A stretch of DNA of 64,000 bases from Phycisphaerae bacterium. Its GTDB lineage: Bacteria > Planctomycetota > Phycisphaerae > Phycisphaerales > SM1A02. Shown one piece after another: positions 31,257-41,546 of the stretch; position 1 is the first letter of the stretch; every line of letters starts with the position of its first letter. The notes under the pieces were generated by a model. The model was given only the letters and a program-made list of their open reading frames with translations, was not told where the DNA came from and searched no databases. A program made the translations under genes and the position numbers. The stretch spans positions 1 through 64,000 of the forward strand of contig VGXN01000003.1 in assembly GCA_016873335.1 (NCBI GenBank), given 5' to 3'.

Positions 31257-32438
31257 TCAGCGAGCAACGGGTGTCGCCGCGATGCGTGACAGCACCCATG
31301 CGCGCGCCGCGCGGTCCGCAGCAAGCACCTGATCGAGCGTCGCAACCGCGGTGACGGGCAGTGCTTCGAGCGCGCCGCGCACGAGCCGCGCGATGTCGCC
31401 GAATCGGATGAGCCCATCGATGAACGCCCCGACCGCGGCCTCATTGGCGGCATTCAGCGTTGCGCCCGAAGAACCGCCGGCTCGGACCGCCTGCCACGCA
31501 AGCGAGATCGCGGGGAATCGATCGTGGTCGACAGGCTCGAAGTCCAGCGTGCGCAGGGTTCGCCAGTCCATCGCAGTCGCGCAGCGCGCGGCGCGCTCGG
31601 GCCAGGTGAGCGCCAACTCGATCGGCAGCCGCATGTCGGGAGGCGAGAGTTGCGCAAGAACGCTGCCATCGCGGTACTCCACGAACGAGTGCACGATGGA
31701 CTGCGGGTGAACGATGGCATCGATCCGTTCGGCGGGCAGTTGAAAGAGCCAGTGCGCTTCGATCACTTCCAGCGCCTTGTTCATCATCGTTGCGCTGTCG
31801 ATCGTGACCTTGCGTCCCATCGACCATGTCGGATGTCGCAGTGCATCCTCGAGCGTGGCGGATTCGATCTGCTCGCGCGTCGCGCGGCGGAATGGTCCGC
31901 CGCTGGCGGTGAGAACGATGCGCTCCACTTCCTCTGGACTGCCGCCGCGCATGCACTGCAAGATCGCACTGTGTTCGCTGTCCACGGGAATGATCTCGAC
32001 GCCCGCTCGGCGAGCGAGCGTCGTGACGAGTTCGCCGGCGGCGACGAGCGTTTCCTTGTTCGCCAGCGCAATATCGCAGCCCGCCTCGATCGCAGCGAGC
32101 AGCGGTGGAATGCCCTCGGCTCCGACCATCGCGCCGAGCACCAAGTCGCCGCGCCGCGCATACGAGCGGACAAGTTCGAGCGCGCTGTCGGGACCAGTGA
32201 TGACTTTCGTGCCCGAGGGGATGTCGCGCAGCGCGGCGTCAGCATCTGCGGCGAGTGCGATGGCAGCGGGGCGCAGCTTGCGCGCTTGCTCGGCAAGCAC
32301 CGCAGCACTTCGACCAGCGGCAAGTCCGACCACTTGCAGCGGTCGGCCATTCGACGCAAGATGCTCCACCACCGAGACAGCGTTCACGCCGATCGAGCCG
32401 GTCGAGCCAAGAATCAGGATTCGCCGTGGCGAAGTCAT
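31257..32438 (-). CDS. dxr: 1-deoxy-D-xylulose 5-phosphate reductoisomerase
   Basis: RILILGSTGSIGVNAVSVVEHL, ALANKETLVAAGELV, PVDSEHSAILQCM, LTASGGPFR, HPTWSMGRKVTIDSATMMNKALEVIEAHWLF. Confidence 0.95.
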   Translation of the reverse strand: MTSPRRILILGSTGSIGVNAVSVVEHLASNGRPLQVVGLAAGRSAAVLAEQARKLRPAAIALAADADAALRDIPSGTKVITGPDSALELVRSYARRGDLVLGAMVGAEGIPPLLAAIEAGCDIALANKETLVAAGELVTTLARRAGVEIIPVDSEHSAILQCMRGGSPEEVERIVLTASGGPFRRATREQIESATLEDALRHPTWSMGRKVTIDSATMMNKALEVIEAHWLFQLPAERIDAIVHPQSIVHSFVEYRDGSVLAQLSPPDMRLPIELALTWPERAARCATAMDWRTLRTLDFEPVDHDRFPAISLAWQAVRAGGSSGATLNAANEAAVGAFIDGLIRFGDIARLVRGALEALPVTAVATLDQVLAADRAARAWVLSRIAATPVAR

Positions 32439-32454
32439 CTGTCTCTCGCGCGAC

Positions 32455-35400
32455 TTACTCGGAACGCCCCTTCGCCTTCGACCGCTCGATCGACGACAGC
32501 AGTCGGACCGCAGCGCCGTACAGCGATCGACGCTTCGGCTTCGCGGGCGGCTGTTCCGCAGGGGTTGGGATGGACGAGGGTTCTGGCTTGGAGGCCGGTG
32601 TGGTGGGCGCGTCCGAAGTCGGCGCGTCATCGGATGCCGCTCCCGCAGTCGATAACGAAGCATCGCCGCGCGGTGAACCACCATCACGACCGCGTCCGCC
32701 GCGCCCACGCCCGCGTCCGCGCCGCCGGCGGCGCGCGCGATCTTCGCCCGCATCATCGCCATCGCCTGTCGCGGAAGCATCACCGGAAGCATCGCCGGAG
32801 GCGTCCGCGCCCGGTGACCCTTCATCGTCTCTCTCCGTCGCTGCAGTGGGCTCCGCTGTCTCAAACAACCGAGCGGCAACGCCGATGATCTCTGGCGGAA
32901 GCATCGATGTCGTTGGAAGCAGGAGCGCAGCCGTCTCAGCATCCACCGCGCTGCGAAGGCGCGCAAGCAGATCATCCACCGACACGCCTGCGACATCCGC
33001 GACACGCGCCGTCTCGAACGCTGCCTGCTCATGCGCCATGTCGGCGAGCGAGCGGACCGAACGACCACCGCGCCCGCGTCGGCGCCGACCACCATCGCGG
33101 CGCGACCCCTGTTGGACCTGCTCCTGCCTTGGTGGAGCCTGCTGCGCCTTGGGTGCGTTGCCCCGATCAGAACCCTCACGATCTCCGCCACGACCGCGGC
33201 GATTCCGCCGACCCCCGCGGCGGCGACCGCCACCATCGCCGGACTCCGTGCTCTCGTCCGCGTCATCCCCATCACCCGCGCTTGCTGTCCGATGGATGGA
33301 CGAGCGCAGCGAGCCCTCGTTGGCGATCACGGGTGGGAGGTCATCGAACCCACCAGCCATCGCGATCGCCGTTGCGTCGGCAGGCGCTGGTCGCCGCTTG
33401 CGTCGTCGCTTGCGCGAGAGGGACTCGGCGGGCGTGAGATCCTCCTCATCCGCCTCTGGCAAGTCGCTGTGCAGGGTGGATGCGTTGGGGCGCATGGGGC
33501 GAGGCAGGCGGTCGATTTCGATGTCCGCACCATCCGCCTCGTACGCGTATATGTCGAGCCGATCAGCGGCAAAGACCTCGCTGATCCGAACATCGATGCG
33601 TTTGGAGAAGCGGTCCTCGAGTTCGTGCATCGCGCGCCTGCGGTTGGACAGCAGTTCAGTGGCAACACGCACGGAGCAGACGATCTCCAAGCGCCGAACC
33701 TTCTCGTAACTGAAGAGCAGCGCAATGCGCCGCATGGCGTCTGCCGCCACGGCTCCCGGCACGCGCACCTCGCCACTGCCGCCGCAGTTGGGGCAGTCGG
33801 CGTAGGTCATCTTGCGCAGGCTCGGTCGCATGCGCTGACGAGTCATCTCGATCATGCCGAACTCGCTGATCGGTGCGAACGATGTCTTCGCTCGGTCAAG
33901 TTTCAGCAGTGCGGCAAGCCGATCCTCGATCTCGCGGCGGTGACGCGCCTGCCGCATATCGATCGAGTCGATGACAATCAGTCCGCCGAGATCGCGCAGG
34001 CGAAGCTGACGGCAGACTTCCTCGACCGCCTCGCAGTTGGTGCGGAATGCGTTGGTCTCGGAGTCGCGCGCGACGCGACTGCGTCCACTGTTCACGTCGA
34101 TTGCCACGAGCGCTTCGGTCTGGTCAAAGACCAGCGCGCCACCCGACGGAAGCGGCACGACGCGCGAGTGAATCTCGTCGATCTGGCGTTCGATGCCAAA
34201 TGCCTCGAAGACGGGCACCGCGCCGTTGTAGTACTGCACCTTGTCCGCGGATTGCGGCGCGATCACGTCGAGGAAGGTCTTCGCGCGCTCGAACGAGCCC
34301 GCACTGTCGACCACGATGGACTCGACGGTCGCATCGACCTGGTCGCGCAGCGTGCGCACAAGCACATCGCTCTCCGTGTACAGCTCGCACGGCGCGCCGG
34401 TCTTTTCGCCACGCGTCTCCATCGCATCCCAGAGGCGCTTCAGATAGGCCGCGTCACGCTGCAGTTCCGTGCGGGACGCATCAAACCCCGCCGTGCGAAG
34501 AATGAAGCCGAATCCATCCGGCAAGTCGAGCGAGTCCAGAATGCGTCGCATGTCGCGCCGCTGATCCTCGTCGTCCACACGCCGCGAGAGGCCGACGCGG
34601 TCCATGTCGGGCATCATCACCAGCAGGCGGCCTGGAATGCTGAGATAGCTCGTGACCGTCGGTCCCTTGCTGCCCAGACCTTCCTTGATGACCTGCACCA
34701 GAATCTCCTGACCCTTGCGCAGCGCCTGTTGGATCAATGGTCGTTCACTTCGGCCAATCTTCTTGCCCACGCGTTCGGTCTGTCCGCCGCCTGGGAAGTA
34801 CTTCGGATGCAGATCGCTGATGTGGAGGAAGCCATTCTGTCCGCTGCCGAAGTCGACGAACGCCGCCTGAATCGCGGCTTCGACATTCATGACGCGACCC
34901 TTGTAGATGGATCCGACATTCGTTGCGGTCGCTTCGCGTTCGACAAAGTATGAATCGAGTCGATTGTCGCTGAGCACCGCGATGCGCGTCTCCTCCCCGG
35001 GCTCGTCATTCACGACGAGCGTGACACGGCGGTTCGCGAATGCAGCCTCATGCTTCTTGACCCCACGCGCCGCAGCGCGAGCAGCGCCCGAACCCACTGC
35101 GGACTCCTCCTCTTCCGCGGCATCCTCTTCTGATCCTTCTGCTCTTGGTGGCAGGTCGGGGTCGGACTCGCCGTCAGAACCAGGAAGTTCCTCCGAGGCG
35201 GATGACCAATCATCGTCGGCTGCACCACGGTCGGTGGTTCCGTCGGCGTCGGCCGACGCATCTTCCGCTTCGCCATCGGTGTCCTCCGCGCGCACCGATG
35301 CGCGTTCCACGTCCGCACTCGAATCCGACTCGGCATCCGATTCCGACTCGGCATCCGATTCCGACTCGGGATCTGACTCCTCCTTGTGGAGCCGCGCCTC

Positions 35401-35616
35401 CTCGAGCGCGGATCGTTCGAGTGCCTCCTCGAGATAGTCCGAGGGATTCGCCGGCGCCGGCGGGGGGGCTGGGCGCGAATCGCCCTCAGGCACGAATGCC
35501 GAGCGCGCGCTCCCCTCCGACTGAGCCGATGTTTGCGAGGTGTGATTCAGTTCGCCGCGTTCGTCCGCGGGCTGTCCGTCTGTTCCGTCAAGTTGCACTG
35601 CAAGATCCTGCCGCAC
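32455..35616 (-). CDS. rne: Ribonuclease E/G family protein with acidic N-terminal and Arg/Gly-rich C-terminal disordered regions
   Basis: SIYKGRVMNVEAAIQAAFVDFGSGQNGFLHISDL, LVFDQTEALVAIDVNSGRS, LGGLIVIDSIDM, FGMIEMTRQRMRPSL, CPNCGGSG. Confidence 0.93.
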   Translation of the reverse strand: MRQDLAVQLDGTDGQPADERGELNHTSQTSAQSEGSARSAFVPEGDSRPAPPPAPANPSDYLEEALERSALEEARLHKEESDPESESDAESESDAESDSSADVERASVRAEDTDGEAEDASADADGTTDRGAADDDWSSASEELPGSDGESDPDLPPRAEGSEEDAAEEEESAVGSGAARAAARGVKKHEAAFANRRVTLVVNDEPGEETRIAVLSDNRLDSYFVEREATATNVGSIYKGRVMNVEAAIQAAFVDFGSGQNGFLHISDLHPKYFPGGGQTERVGKKIGRSERPLIQQALRKGQEILVQVIKEGLGSKGPTVTSYLSIPGRLLVMMPDMDRVGLSRRVDDEDQRRDMRRILDSLDLPDGFGFILRTAGFDASRTELQRDAAYLKRLWDAMETRGEKTGAPCELYTESDVLVRTLRDQVDATVESIVVDSAGSFERAKTFLDVIAPQSADKVQYYNGAVPVFEAFGIERQIDEIHSRVVPLPSGGALVFDQTEALVAIDVNSGRSRVARDSETNAFRTNCEAVEEVCRQLRLRDLGGLIVIDSIDMRQARHRREIEDRLAALLKLDRAKTSFAPISEFGMIEMTRQRMRPSLRKMTYADCPNCGGSGEVRVPGAVAADAMRRIALLFSYEKVRRLEIVCSVRVATELLSNRRRAMHELEDRFSKRIDVRISEVFAADRLDIYAYEADGADIEIDRLPRPMRPNASTLHSDLPEADEEDLTPAESLSRKRRRKRRPAPADATAIAMAGGFDDLPPVIANEGSLRSSIHRTASAGDGDDADESTESGDGGGRRRGGRRNRRGRGGDREGSDRGNAPKAQQAPPRQEQVQQGSRRDGGRRRRGRGGRSVRSLADMAHEQAAFETARVADVAGVSVDDLLARLRSAVDAETAALLLPTTSMLPPEIIGVAARLFETAEPTAATERDDEGSPGADASGDASGDASATGDGDDAGEDRARRRRRGRGRGRGGRGRDGGSPRGDASLSTAGAASDDAPTSDAPTTPASKPEPSSIPTPAEQPPAKPKRRSLYGAAVRLLSSIERSKAKGRSE
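35324..35377. repeat. 18-bp in-frame tandem repeat, about 3 copies, inside rne
   Basis: tccgactcggcatccgat at 35324 and 35342 plus a diverged third copy at 35360; encodes the ESDAES units. Confidence 0.85.
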
Positions 35617-35872
35617 TGTCGCGGCGGTTCATGACGGATCGACAGGAGATGGGACGCCGCAGACAGCAGCGGGCTTTGCCCGACTGATCTGGTGTGCACG
35701 ACCGACAAGGTCGCTGGTGTCCAAGGTTGTTCAAACCGCATTCGCTGTGATCCGTCCGCACATCCTGTCCCAAGGTCCTCGCGGCCGAGCGGGCGCCGAA
35801 TGGGCCAATCGCTCGCGGGTCCTGCGGAGGACAAGAGTGCCTGTTGTTTGTGACCGTTCTAGGTGATGAGGG

Positions 35873-37630
35873 CTAGCCGTGCTCTGCGCCGGCAAGCGCC
35901 TCTGGGTCGATCCTCCGAAGTTCGTCGCGCAGGCACGACAGCACCTGCCGATCCGACTCGAACGAGCCCACGCGCCTGGCGAGGGACTCGCAGTGTTCGA
36001 TGTCGAGTCCCCGGACCACCCGCTTGACCGCGGGAATCTGGCTCGGAGACATGGAAAGTGTACGAAGTCCCATGCCGATGAGCAATGGCACAAAGAGGGT
36101 TTGTCCCGCAATTTCGCCGCACACGCTGACATCGATCCCAACGTGCCTTGCGGTCCTGACCACGCTTTTTATCAGCATCAGCACCGCCGGGTTCGCCGCG
36201 TTGTACAGATTCGCCACGCGCTCGTTCCCGCGGTCCACCGCCAGCGTGTACTGCACCAGGTCGTTCGTGCCAATGGAGAGAAAGGCCGCCTCGTGTGCGA
36301 AGGCGCGCGCCATGAGTGCCGCGGCTGGTGTTTCCACCATGATCCCGAGGGGGATGTTCCTGTCGAACGCGATGCCCTCTTCCTCGAACTCCTCGCTGAG
36401 GTCGTTCAGCATCATCTTGGTCTGGCGCAGTTCCATCACGTGGGTCACGAGCGGCAGCATGATGCGGATCGGTCCGTGCGCGCTCGCGCGCAAGAGCGCC
36501 CGCAACTGCGTCTTGAACATCTCAGGGTGGGCGAGGCAGTAGCGGATGCTGCGAAGACCGAGAAACGGATTGCGTTCTGCTTCGGTGAGATGCTCCTGCG
36601 TCCACTTGTCCGCGCCGAGATCGAGCGTGCGGATCGTCAGTGGGCGGCCGCGCGACAATTCGATTGCCTTGCGGTACGCCTCGAACTGATCCTCTTCGGT
36701 TGGCGCGGTCTCACTCGTGAGGAACATGAACTCCGTTCGATAGAGCCCGACGCCGGTGCCCCCGTTGTCTTCGATTGAGCTGATTTCATCGGGAAATTCG
36801 ATGTTTCCCAGAAGCGTGATGGCGGTGCTGTCGCGTGTCAGCGAAGGTTGCCCCGCATCGCTGCGCAGCGCAGTGCGGCGCTGTTCTGCCTCACGCGCGA
36901 GCCCTTGGTATCGGGCGAGTAGGGCATCGTCGGGTCGAACGATCACCAGTCCGCCATCGCCGTCGACGATGACGGTGTCGCCGTCGGCGATGTCTTGTGT
37001 TGCAGAGGTGCAGCCAACGACTGCGGGCATGGCGAGCGCGCGCGCCACGATTGAGGTGTGCCCAGTCTGTCCACCACCATCCGTCGCGAACGCCACAATG
37101 CGCGCGCGGTGCAGCTCGACCGCGCGACTGGGAGTCAGTTCGTGCGCGATCACGACGATCGCTCCCTTTCGGTCGCCGAGCCCATCGGGTCCCGAGCCGC
37201 CAAGGTGCGTCAGCACCCGCCGCTCCAGGTCGAGAACATCGATCGCCTTTTGCGCGAACATCTCGCTGCCCATCTCGCGCAGTCGGTCCGCCAGCTTTCC
37301 GAAGTTCTCGGCAACGGCGTACTCCGCCACCACAGACTCACGCTCAATGTCGCCGCGGATCGGATCGATCAGATTGGAATCCGAGAGGAGTTCGAGATGG
37401 AAGTCAAAGATCGCTGCGGCTGCGGAATCACCTCGCCGTTGCACTCTATTCCGCAATCGCGAAATATCCTCCTTCGACTTTGTGATCGCATTATCAATGC
37501 GCTGGATCTCGCTTGGCACATGCCGCGACTCCACCGTGCGAAAGGCCACACGACGGTCATGCTCCTCTTGGACCCATGCACGTCCAATGGCTATCCCCGG
37601 GCTGACACCGATCCCTTTGATGGCTTCCAA
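35873..37630 (-). CDS. ptsI: Phosphoenolpyruvate-protein phosphotransferase (PTS enzyme I)
   Basis: GIGVSPGIAIGRAWV, GGGQTGHTSIVARALAMPAVVG, GVGLYRTEFMFL, RTLDLGADKW, SIGTNDLVQYTLAVDRGNERVANLY. Confidence 0.92.
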   Translation of the reverse strand: MEAIKGIGVSPGIAIGRAWVQEEHDRRVAFRTVESRHVPSEIQRIDNAITKSKEDISRLRNRVQRRGDSAAAAIFDFHLELLSDSNLIDPIRGDIERESVVAEYAVAENFGKLADRLREMGSEMFAQKAIDVLDLERRVLTHLGGSGPDGLGDRKGAIVVIAHELTPSRAVELHRARIVAFATDGGGQTGHTSIVARALAMPAVVGCTSATQDIADGDTVIVDGDGGLVIVRPDDALLARYQGLAREAEQRRTALRSDAGQPSLTRDSTAITLLGNIEFPDEISSIEDNGGTGVGLYRTEFMFLTSETAPTEEDQFEAYRKAIELSRGRPLTIRTLDLGADKWTQEHLTEAERNPFLGLRSIRYCLAHPEMFKTQLRALLRASAHGPIRIMLPLVTHVMELRQTKMMLNDLSEEFEEEGIAFDRNIPLGIMVETPAAALMARAFAHEAAFLSIGTNDLVQYTLAVDRGNERVANLYNAANPAVLMLIKSVVRTARHVGIDVSVCGEIAGQTLFVPLLIGMGLRTLSMSPSQIPAVKRVVRGLDIEHCESLARRVGSFESDRQVLSCLRDELRRIDPEALAGAEHG

Positions 37631-37665
37631 GGCGTTGGCTCTCCGTGGCTTGAGTCAGCCGCTGC

Positions 37666-37686
37666 GGTTCTAGACCATCTAGAACC
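37666..37686. promoter_or_regulatory. Perfect 9-3-9 palindrome upstream of ptsI, operator candidate
   Basis: ggttctaga-cca-tctagaacc, arms perfectly complementary, 36-56 nt upstream of the ptsI start at 37630. Confidence 0.6.
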
Positions 37687-37902
37687 TGGAGCGGCGGTCA
37701 ATGCGGAAAGGGAAACAGAACCCTTGCGGCTGGGACGCTACCAGATTCACCGACGACGGGCAACCAAAGAAGTGAACAAAAAGGGCACTTCCGACTTGAA
37801 TTCTCCTTCATTTGGGCTATTTTCTGCCCACGGGGGGCGGGATCTGGGCGGTCAGAGCGATCTGGCTGAACTGAGTCCACAGTTCCTTGGAGCCCGCCAA
37901 AA

Positions 37903-38619
37903 ATGTCCCCAAAATCTCCTTTCGTCGTTGCAGCTGCAGCTGCCGCATTCCTGTCGATGTCATCGACCGCTGCAGTCATTGCGCACTGGTCGGTCGTAGC
38001 GCCAATCCCCTCAGGCACCGTGGGGAGCAACTTTGCCGTGGGCGCTGCTGATGCGGGCGAGCAGACCGCGGGCACCGGACTCCGAGGGTATCACGCCCTC
38101 GCCACCACGGTCTGGTCCACGCCCTCGGGCAACGGCTCGCAGTACTCCTTCAGCAGCAACGGCTGGTCGGTCGGTGATTACTACGAGGTCAGCGTGCCGA
38201 CGAATGGCGGCAACGGCGGCAACGGCGGGTTCTTCTTTACGGACATCAGCCTGTCGTGGGATCAGACGCGTTCGAGCACGGGCCCCTCGAACTTTCGCGT
38301 TGACATGAGCACGGACGGAACGAACTTCACCACGTTGCTCGCGTCGTACACGGTGATTCAGGCGGGCGCATCTGGTTCCAACACGTTCAGTTGGTCGGTG
38401 ACCGCCGGGGTTCAGTCGGCCTTCACCAGGACCATCTCGAGCATCGCTGGCGCAGACAACCAGAGCACTCTGGTGTTCCGCTTCGTCAACCTCTCCACGG
38501 CTCCGACAACTGGCACGAACCGTATCGACAACATCATGGTCAGCGGCACGCTCGTTCCTGCGCCCGGCGCCGTGGCCCTTCTGGCCGTGGCAGGCCTTGT
38601 TTCGCGTCGTCGTCGCTGA
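37903..38619 (+). CDS. Exported protein with VPAPGA-type PEP-CTERM-like C-terminal anchor
   Basis: N-terminal signal peptide; C-terminus LVPAPGAVALLAVAGLVSRRRR (motif, TM, Arg cluster). Confidence 0.8.
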   Translation: MSPKSPFVVAAAAAAFLSMSSTAAVIAHWSVVAPIPSGTVGSNFAVGAADAGEQTAGTGLRGYHALATTVWSTPSGNGSQYSFSSNGWSVGDYYEVSVPTNGGNGGNGGFFFTDISLSWDQTRSSTGPSNFRVDMSTDGTNFTTLLASYTVIQAGASGSNTFSWSVTAGVQSAFTRTISSIAGADNQSTLVFRFVNLSTAPTTGTNRIDNIMVSGTLVPAPGAVALLAVAGLVSRRRR

Positions 38620-38679
38620 CTGCAGTGATTGTTCTCCCAAGCATTGATGCAGTTCTCTTCAACCCCTCAGGAGTTGCAA

Positions 38680-39309
38680 ATGACTAGAGTGATTTCGTCC
38701 GTTGCCCTCTCCATTGCCGTGACGAGCTTTGCCGCTGCGGACATTGGCGTCGTGGAGTCCACCGGCGGCTTCCAGATGCCCAATGCGGCCTACCCCTACG
38801 TCTCTGCCATTGGTGCCTCGCAAAACCCGCGATTGCACGGCTTTGACTTCGGACCGATCGACGTGCCGAACGCCCAGTCGCTGCTGCTTGCGAACTGGTA
38901 CTTCGAGAACTACGCCTACAACGGCGGGAGCACCCCTCCGGGAGCGGCCAGCAATGACAACTGGCTCGACGGCAGCAGCACCGCATCGCTGACTGTGACG
39001 CTGAGGGCGGGATCCGCAATGATCTCAAACAACACCTACGCGCTCGTCCAGACTGGCGTCAACGGCAACAATCGCTTCTGGCAACTGACGGAGTCGGCGC
39101 GGAACACCAATCTGGCAGGCGGGCTCGGCATCGGCAGTTACTCCGTCGAGTTCAGCAATACCTTCAGCTTCAATGTGTGGACAGGCTTCGTGTCGCAGGG
39201 AAGTTCCACGACAGCAGTCAGCACCGCAACGTTCAATGTCGTTCCCGCCCCTGGCGCGATCGCGCTGTTTGGCGTGGCTGGTCTCGTCGGTATGCGTCGT
39301 CGTCGCTGA
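38680..39309 (+). CDS. Exported protein with VPAPGA-type PEP-CTERM-like C-terminal anchor
   Basis: Signal peptide MTRVISSVALSIAVTSFAAA; C-terminus VVPAPGAIALFGVAGLVGMRRRR; SD aggagttgcaaATG. Confidence 0.82.
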   Translation: MTRVISSVALSIAVTSFAAADIGVVESTGGFQMPNAAYPYVSAIGASQNPRLHGFDFGPIDVPNAQSLLLANWYFENYAYNGGSTPPGAASNDNWLDGSSTASLTVTLRAGSAMISNNTYALVQTGVNGNNRFWQLTESARNTNLAGGLGIGSYSVEFSNTFSFNVWTGFVSQGSSTTAVSTATFNVVPAPGAIALFGVAGLVGMRRRR

Positions 39310-39439
39310 CGCCACTGCTGTCATGCCATTGCGCTTGAGGAGACGGGGCAGTTGATCATGGTTGTCGTTCGGGCTGAGTGGCCACACGTCCTTCAAACTC
39401 GGTCGTGGCGCATTTCTTCGAAAGCGCGCATCAAATGAA

Positions 39440-39467
39440 ACGGGCCCCGGCGGATGCCGAGGCCCGT
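39440..39467 (-). terminator. Intrinsic terminator of dnaK
   Basis: ACGGGCC-c-CGGC-ggat-GCCG-a-GGCCCGT hairpin; minus strand continues TTTCATTTG. Confidence 0.75.
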
Positions 39468-39492
39468 GTGTGCCGCGAATGTTGCGCGCGGA

Positions 39493-41433
39493 TCAGTTGC
39501 CGTCCTTGACCTCATACTCCGCATCGATCACATCACCCTTCCCGCCGCTGCCGGCACTCCCGCCGCCCTTGCTGGAGTCGTTGGCTGTCGAGCTACCCGC
39601 CGATTCAGTGCCGCCTGCGGACTTCGACGCCTCATAGGCCGCCTTGCCAAGTTCCGCCGCGGCCTCGTTCAGCGCCTTCATCGCCGCCTCGATGGCTGGG
39701 CGGTCATCGGTCTTCACCTTCGACTCCAAGTTCGAAACGGCACTTTCGATGCTCGCTCGACCTTCTGCCGAGATGCGCGTTCCATGCTCCTCGAGACCCT
39801 TGCGCGTGGCGTAGATCAGTTGCTCCGCGCCGTTTCGGATATCGACGAGTTCGCGGCGCTGACGATCGCCTGCTGCGTTCTCCTCCGCCTCGCGGCGCAT
39901 CCGATCGACCTCTTCCTTGCTCAGACCGCTCGAACCCGTGATGCGGATCTCCTGCTTCTTGCCGGTGGCCTTGTCCGTCGCGCTGACATTCATGATGCCG
40001 TTGGCATCGATGGAGAACTCCACCTCGATCTGCGGAACGCCTCGCGGCGCCGATGGAAGACCCGTGAGGTCGAAGCGTCCGAGACTGCGGTTGTCCGCTG
40101 CAAACTCGCGGTCACCCTGCAGCACATGGATGGTCACCGATGACTGATTGTCCGCGGCGGTCGAGAAGGTTTCCTTCTTGCTCGTCGGGATGGTGCTGTT
40201 GCGCTCGATCAGCTTGGTCATCACACCGCCAAGCGTTTCGACGCCGAGCGAAAGTGGTGTGACATCGAGCAACAGCACGTCCTTGACCTCGCCCTGCAGT
40301 ACGCCGCCCTGAATGGCGGCGCCGATGGCGACCACCTCGTCGGGGTTGATGCTGCGGTCGAGTTCCGTCGTCTTGAAGATGTCCTTCGCGATCTCCTGCA
40401 CCTTCGGGATGCGGATGGAACCGCCGACCATGACGATCTCCTGGATGTCCTTGGGGGACAGTTTGGCATCCTTCAGGCACGACTCGCATGGCCCGCGAAG
40501 GCGCGCGAAGAGGTCCACGCACAGTTCCTCGAACTTCGCGCGGGTCACGGAGACCTGCAGGTGCTTCGGTCCGTTCTGATCCGCCGTGATGAAGGGCAGA
40601 TTGACGGTGGTCTCAAGTTGCGTGGAGAGTTCGATCTTCGCCTTCTCCGCCGCCTCCTTGAGCCGCTGCAATGCCATCGGATCCTTTCGGACATCGATGC
40701 CTTCCTTCTTTCGGAACTCCTCACCGATGAAATCGATCAGACGCTGATCGAAGTCATCGCCGCCGAGGTGCCCATCTCCATTGCTGGCCAGCACCTCAAA
40801 GACGCCGTCGCCCACATCGAGGATGGAAATGTCGAACGTTCCGCCGCCGAGATCGAACACGGCGATACGGGCGTTCTTCTTCTTCTCGAGTCCGTAGGCA
40901 AGCGCAGCGGCCGTCGGTTCATTGATGATGCGTTCCACCTTCAGCCCGGCGATCTCGCCCGCGTCCTTGGTGGCTTGTCGCTGCGCGTCGTTGAAGTAGG
41001 CGGGCACGGTGATGACCGCGCGCTCGACCTTCTCGCCGAGGTACTCCTCTGCAACCTTCTTGAGGTCGCGGAGGATCATCGCAGAGATTTCTGGTGGGGT
41101 GAACGCCTTGCCGCGGATGTCGACCTTCACGAGTTCGTCCGCGCCACCCGTGACTGTGTAGGGCACGCGCTTCTGTTCCGACTGCACTTCGGAGCCGCGG
41201 CGCCCCATGAAGCGCTTGATGGAGAAGACGGTGTTGCGCGGATTCGTGACCTGCTGATGCCGTGCAGGCTGACCCACAAGCTGCTCGCCCTTTTCGGTGA
41301 AGCCGATCACGGATGGCGTGGTGCGGTTGCCTTGCTGATTGATGAGCACCTTGGGCTGTCCGCCCTCCATGATCGACACGACGGAGTTCGTCGTGCCGAG
41401 GTCGATGCCAATGATCTTTGAGCTGGTAGTCAT
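39493..41433 (-). CDS. dnaK: Chaperone DnaK (Hsp70)
   Basis: [64 protein letters not shown]. Confidence 0.95.
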   Translation of the reverse strand: MTTSSKIIGIDLGTTNSVVSIMEGGQPKVLINQQGNRTTPSVIGFTEKGEQLVGQPARHQQVTNPRNTVFSIKRFMGRRGSEVQSEQKRVPYTVTGGADELVKVDIRGKAFTPPEISAMILRDLKKVAEEYLGEKVERAVITVPAYFNDAQRQATKDAGEIAGLKVERIINEPTAAALAYGLEKKKNARIAVFDLGGGTFDISILDVGDGVFEVLASNGDGHLGGDDFDQRLIDFIGEEFRKKEGIDVRKDPMALQRLKEAAEKAKIELSTQLETTVNLPFITADQNGPKHLQVSVTRAKFEELCVDLFARLRGPCESCLKDAKLSPKDIQEIVMVGGSIRIPKVQEIAKDIFKTTELDRSINPDEVVAIGAAIQGGVLQGEVKDVLLLDVTPLSLGVETLGGVMTKLIERNSTIPTSKKETFSTAADNQSSVTIHVLQGDREFAADNRSLGRFDLTGLPSAPRGVPQIEVEFSIDANGIMNVSATDKATGKKQEIRITGSSGLSKEEVDRMRREAEENAAGDRQRRELVDIRNGAEQLIYATRKGLEEHGTRISAEGRASIESAVSNLESKVKTDDRPAIEAAMKALNEAAAELGKAAYEASKSAGGTESAGSSTANDSSKGGGSAGSGGKGDVIDAEYEVKDGN

Positions 41434-41546
41434 GTTGTTGGTTCCTTCCTTCTGTGCGCCTTGGAGGGCGAACGGCGATGTTTAGCAAACTCCGTGCCAA
41501 CGGCTCTTGTCCCTGCCCGACAAAGAAACAAGCCTATTCTCGCAGC

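Noticed and set aside
31257-33275. ORF track extends dxr by about 280 codons upstream
   Set aside because: The upstream part is an out-of-frame reading of the rne 3' region. The dxr domain starts cleanly at MTSPRRILILGSTGSIG (32438).
35200-35400. Repetitive tccgactcggcatccg tract considered as a CRISPR array
   Set aside because: No spacers. It is a short in-frame 18-bp coding repeat in rne.
41434-41546. Possible CIRCE element upstream of dnaK (ttagcaaactc)
   Set aside because: Only one half resembles TTAGCACTC. No GAGTGCTAA partner at 9-nt spacing was found.
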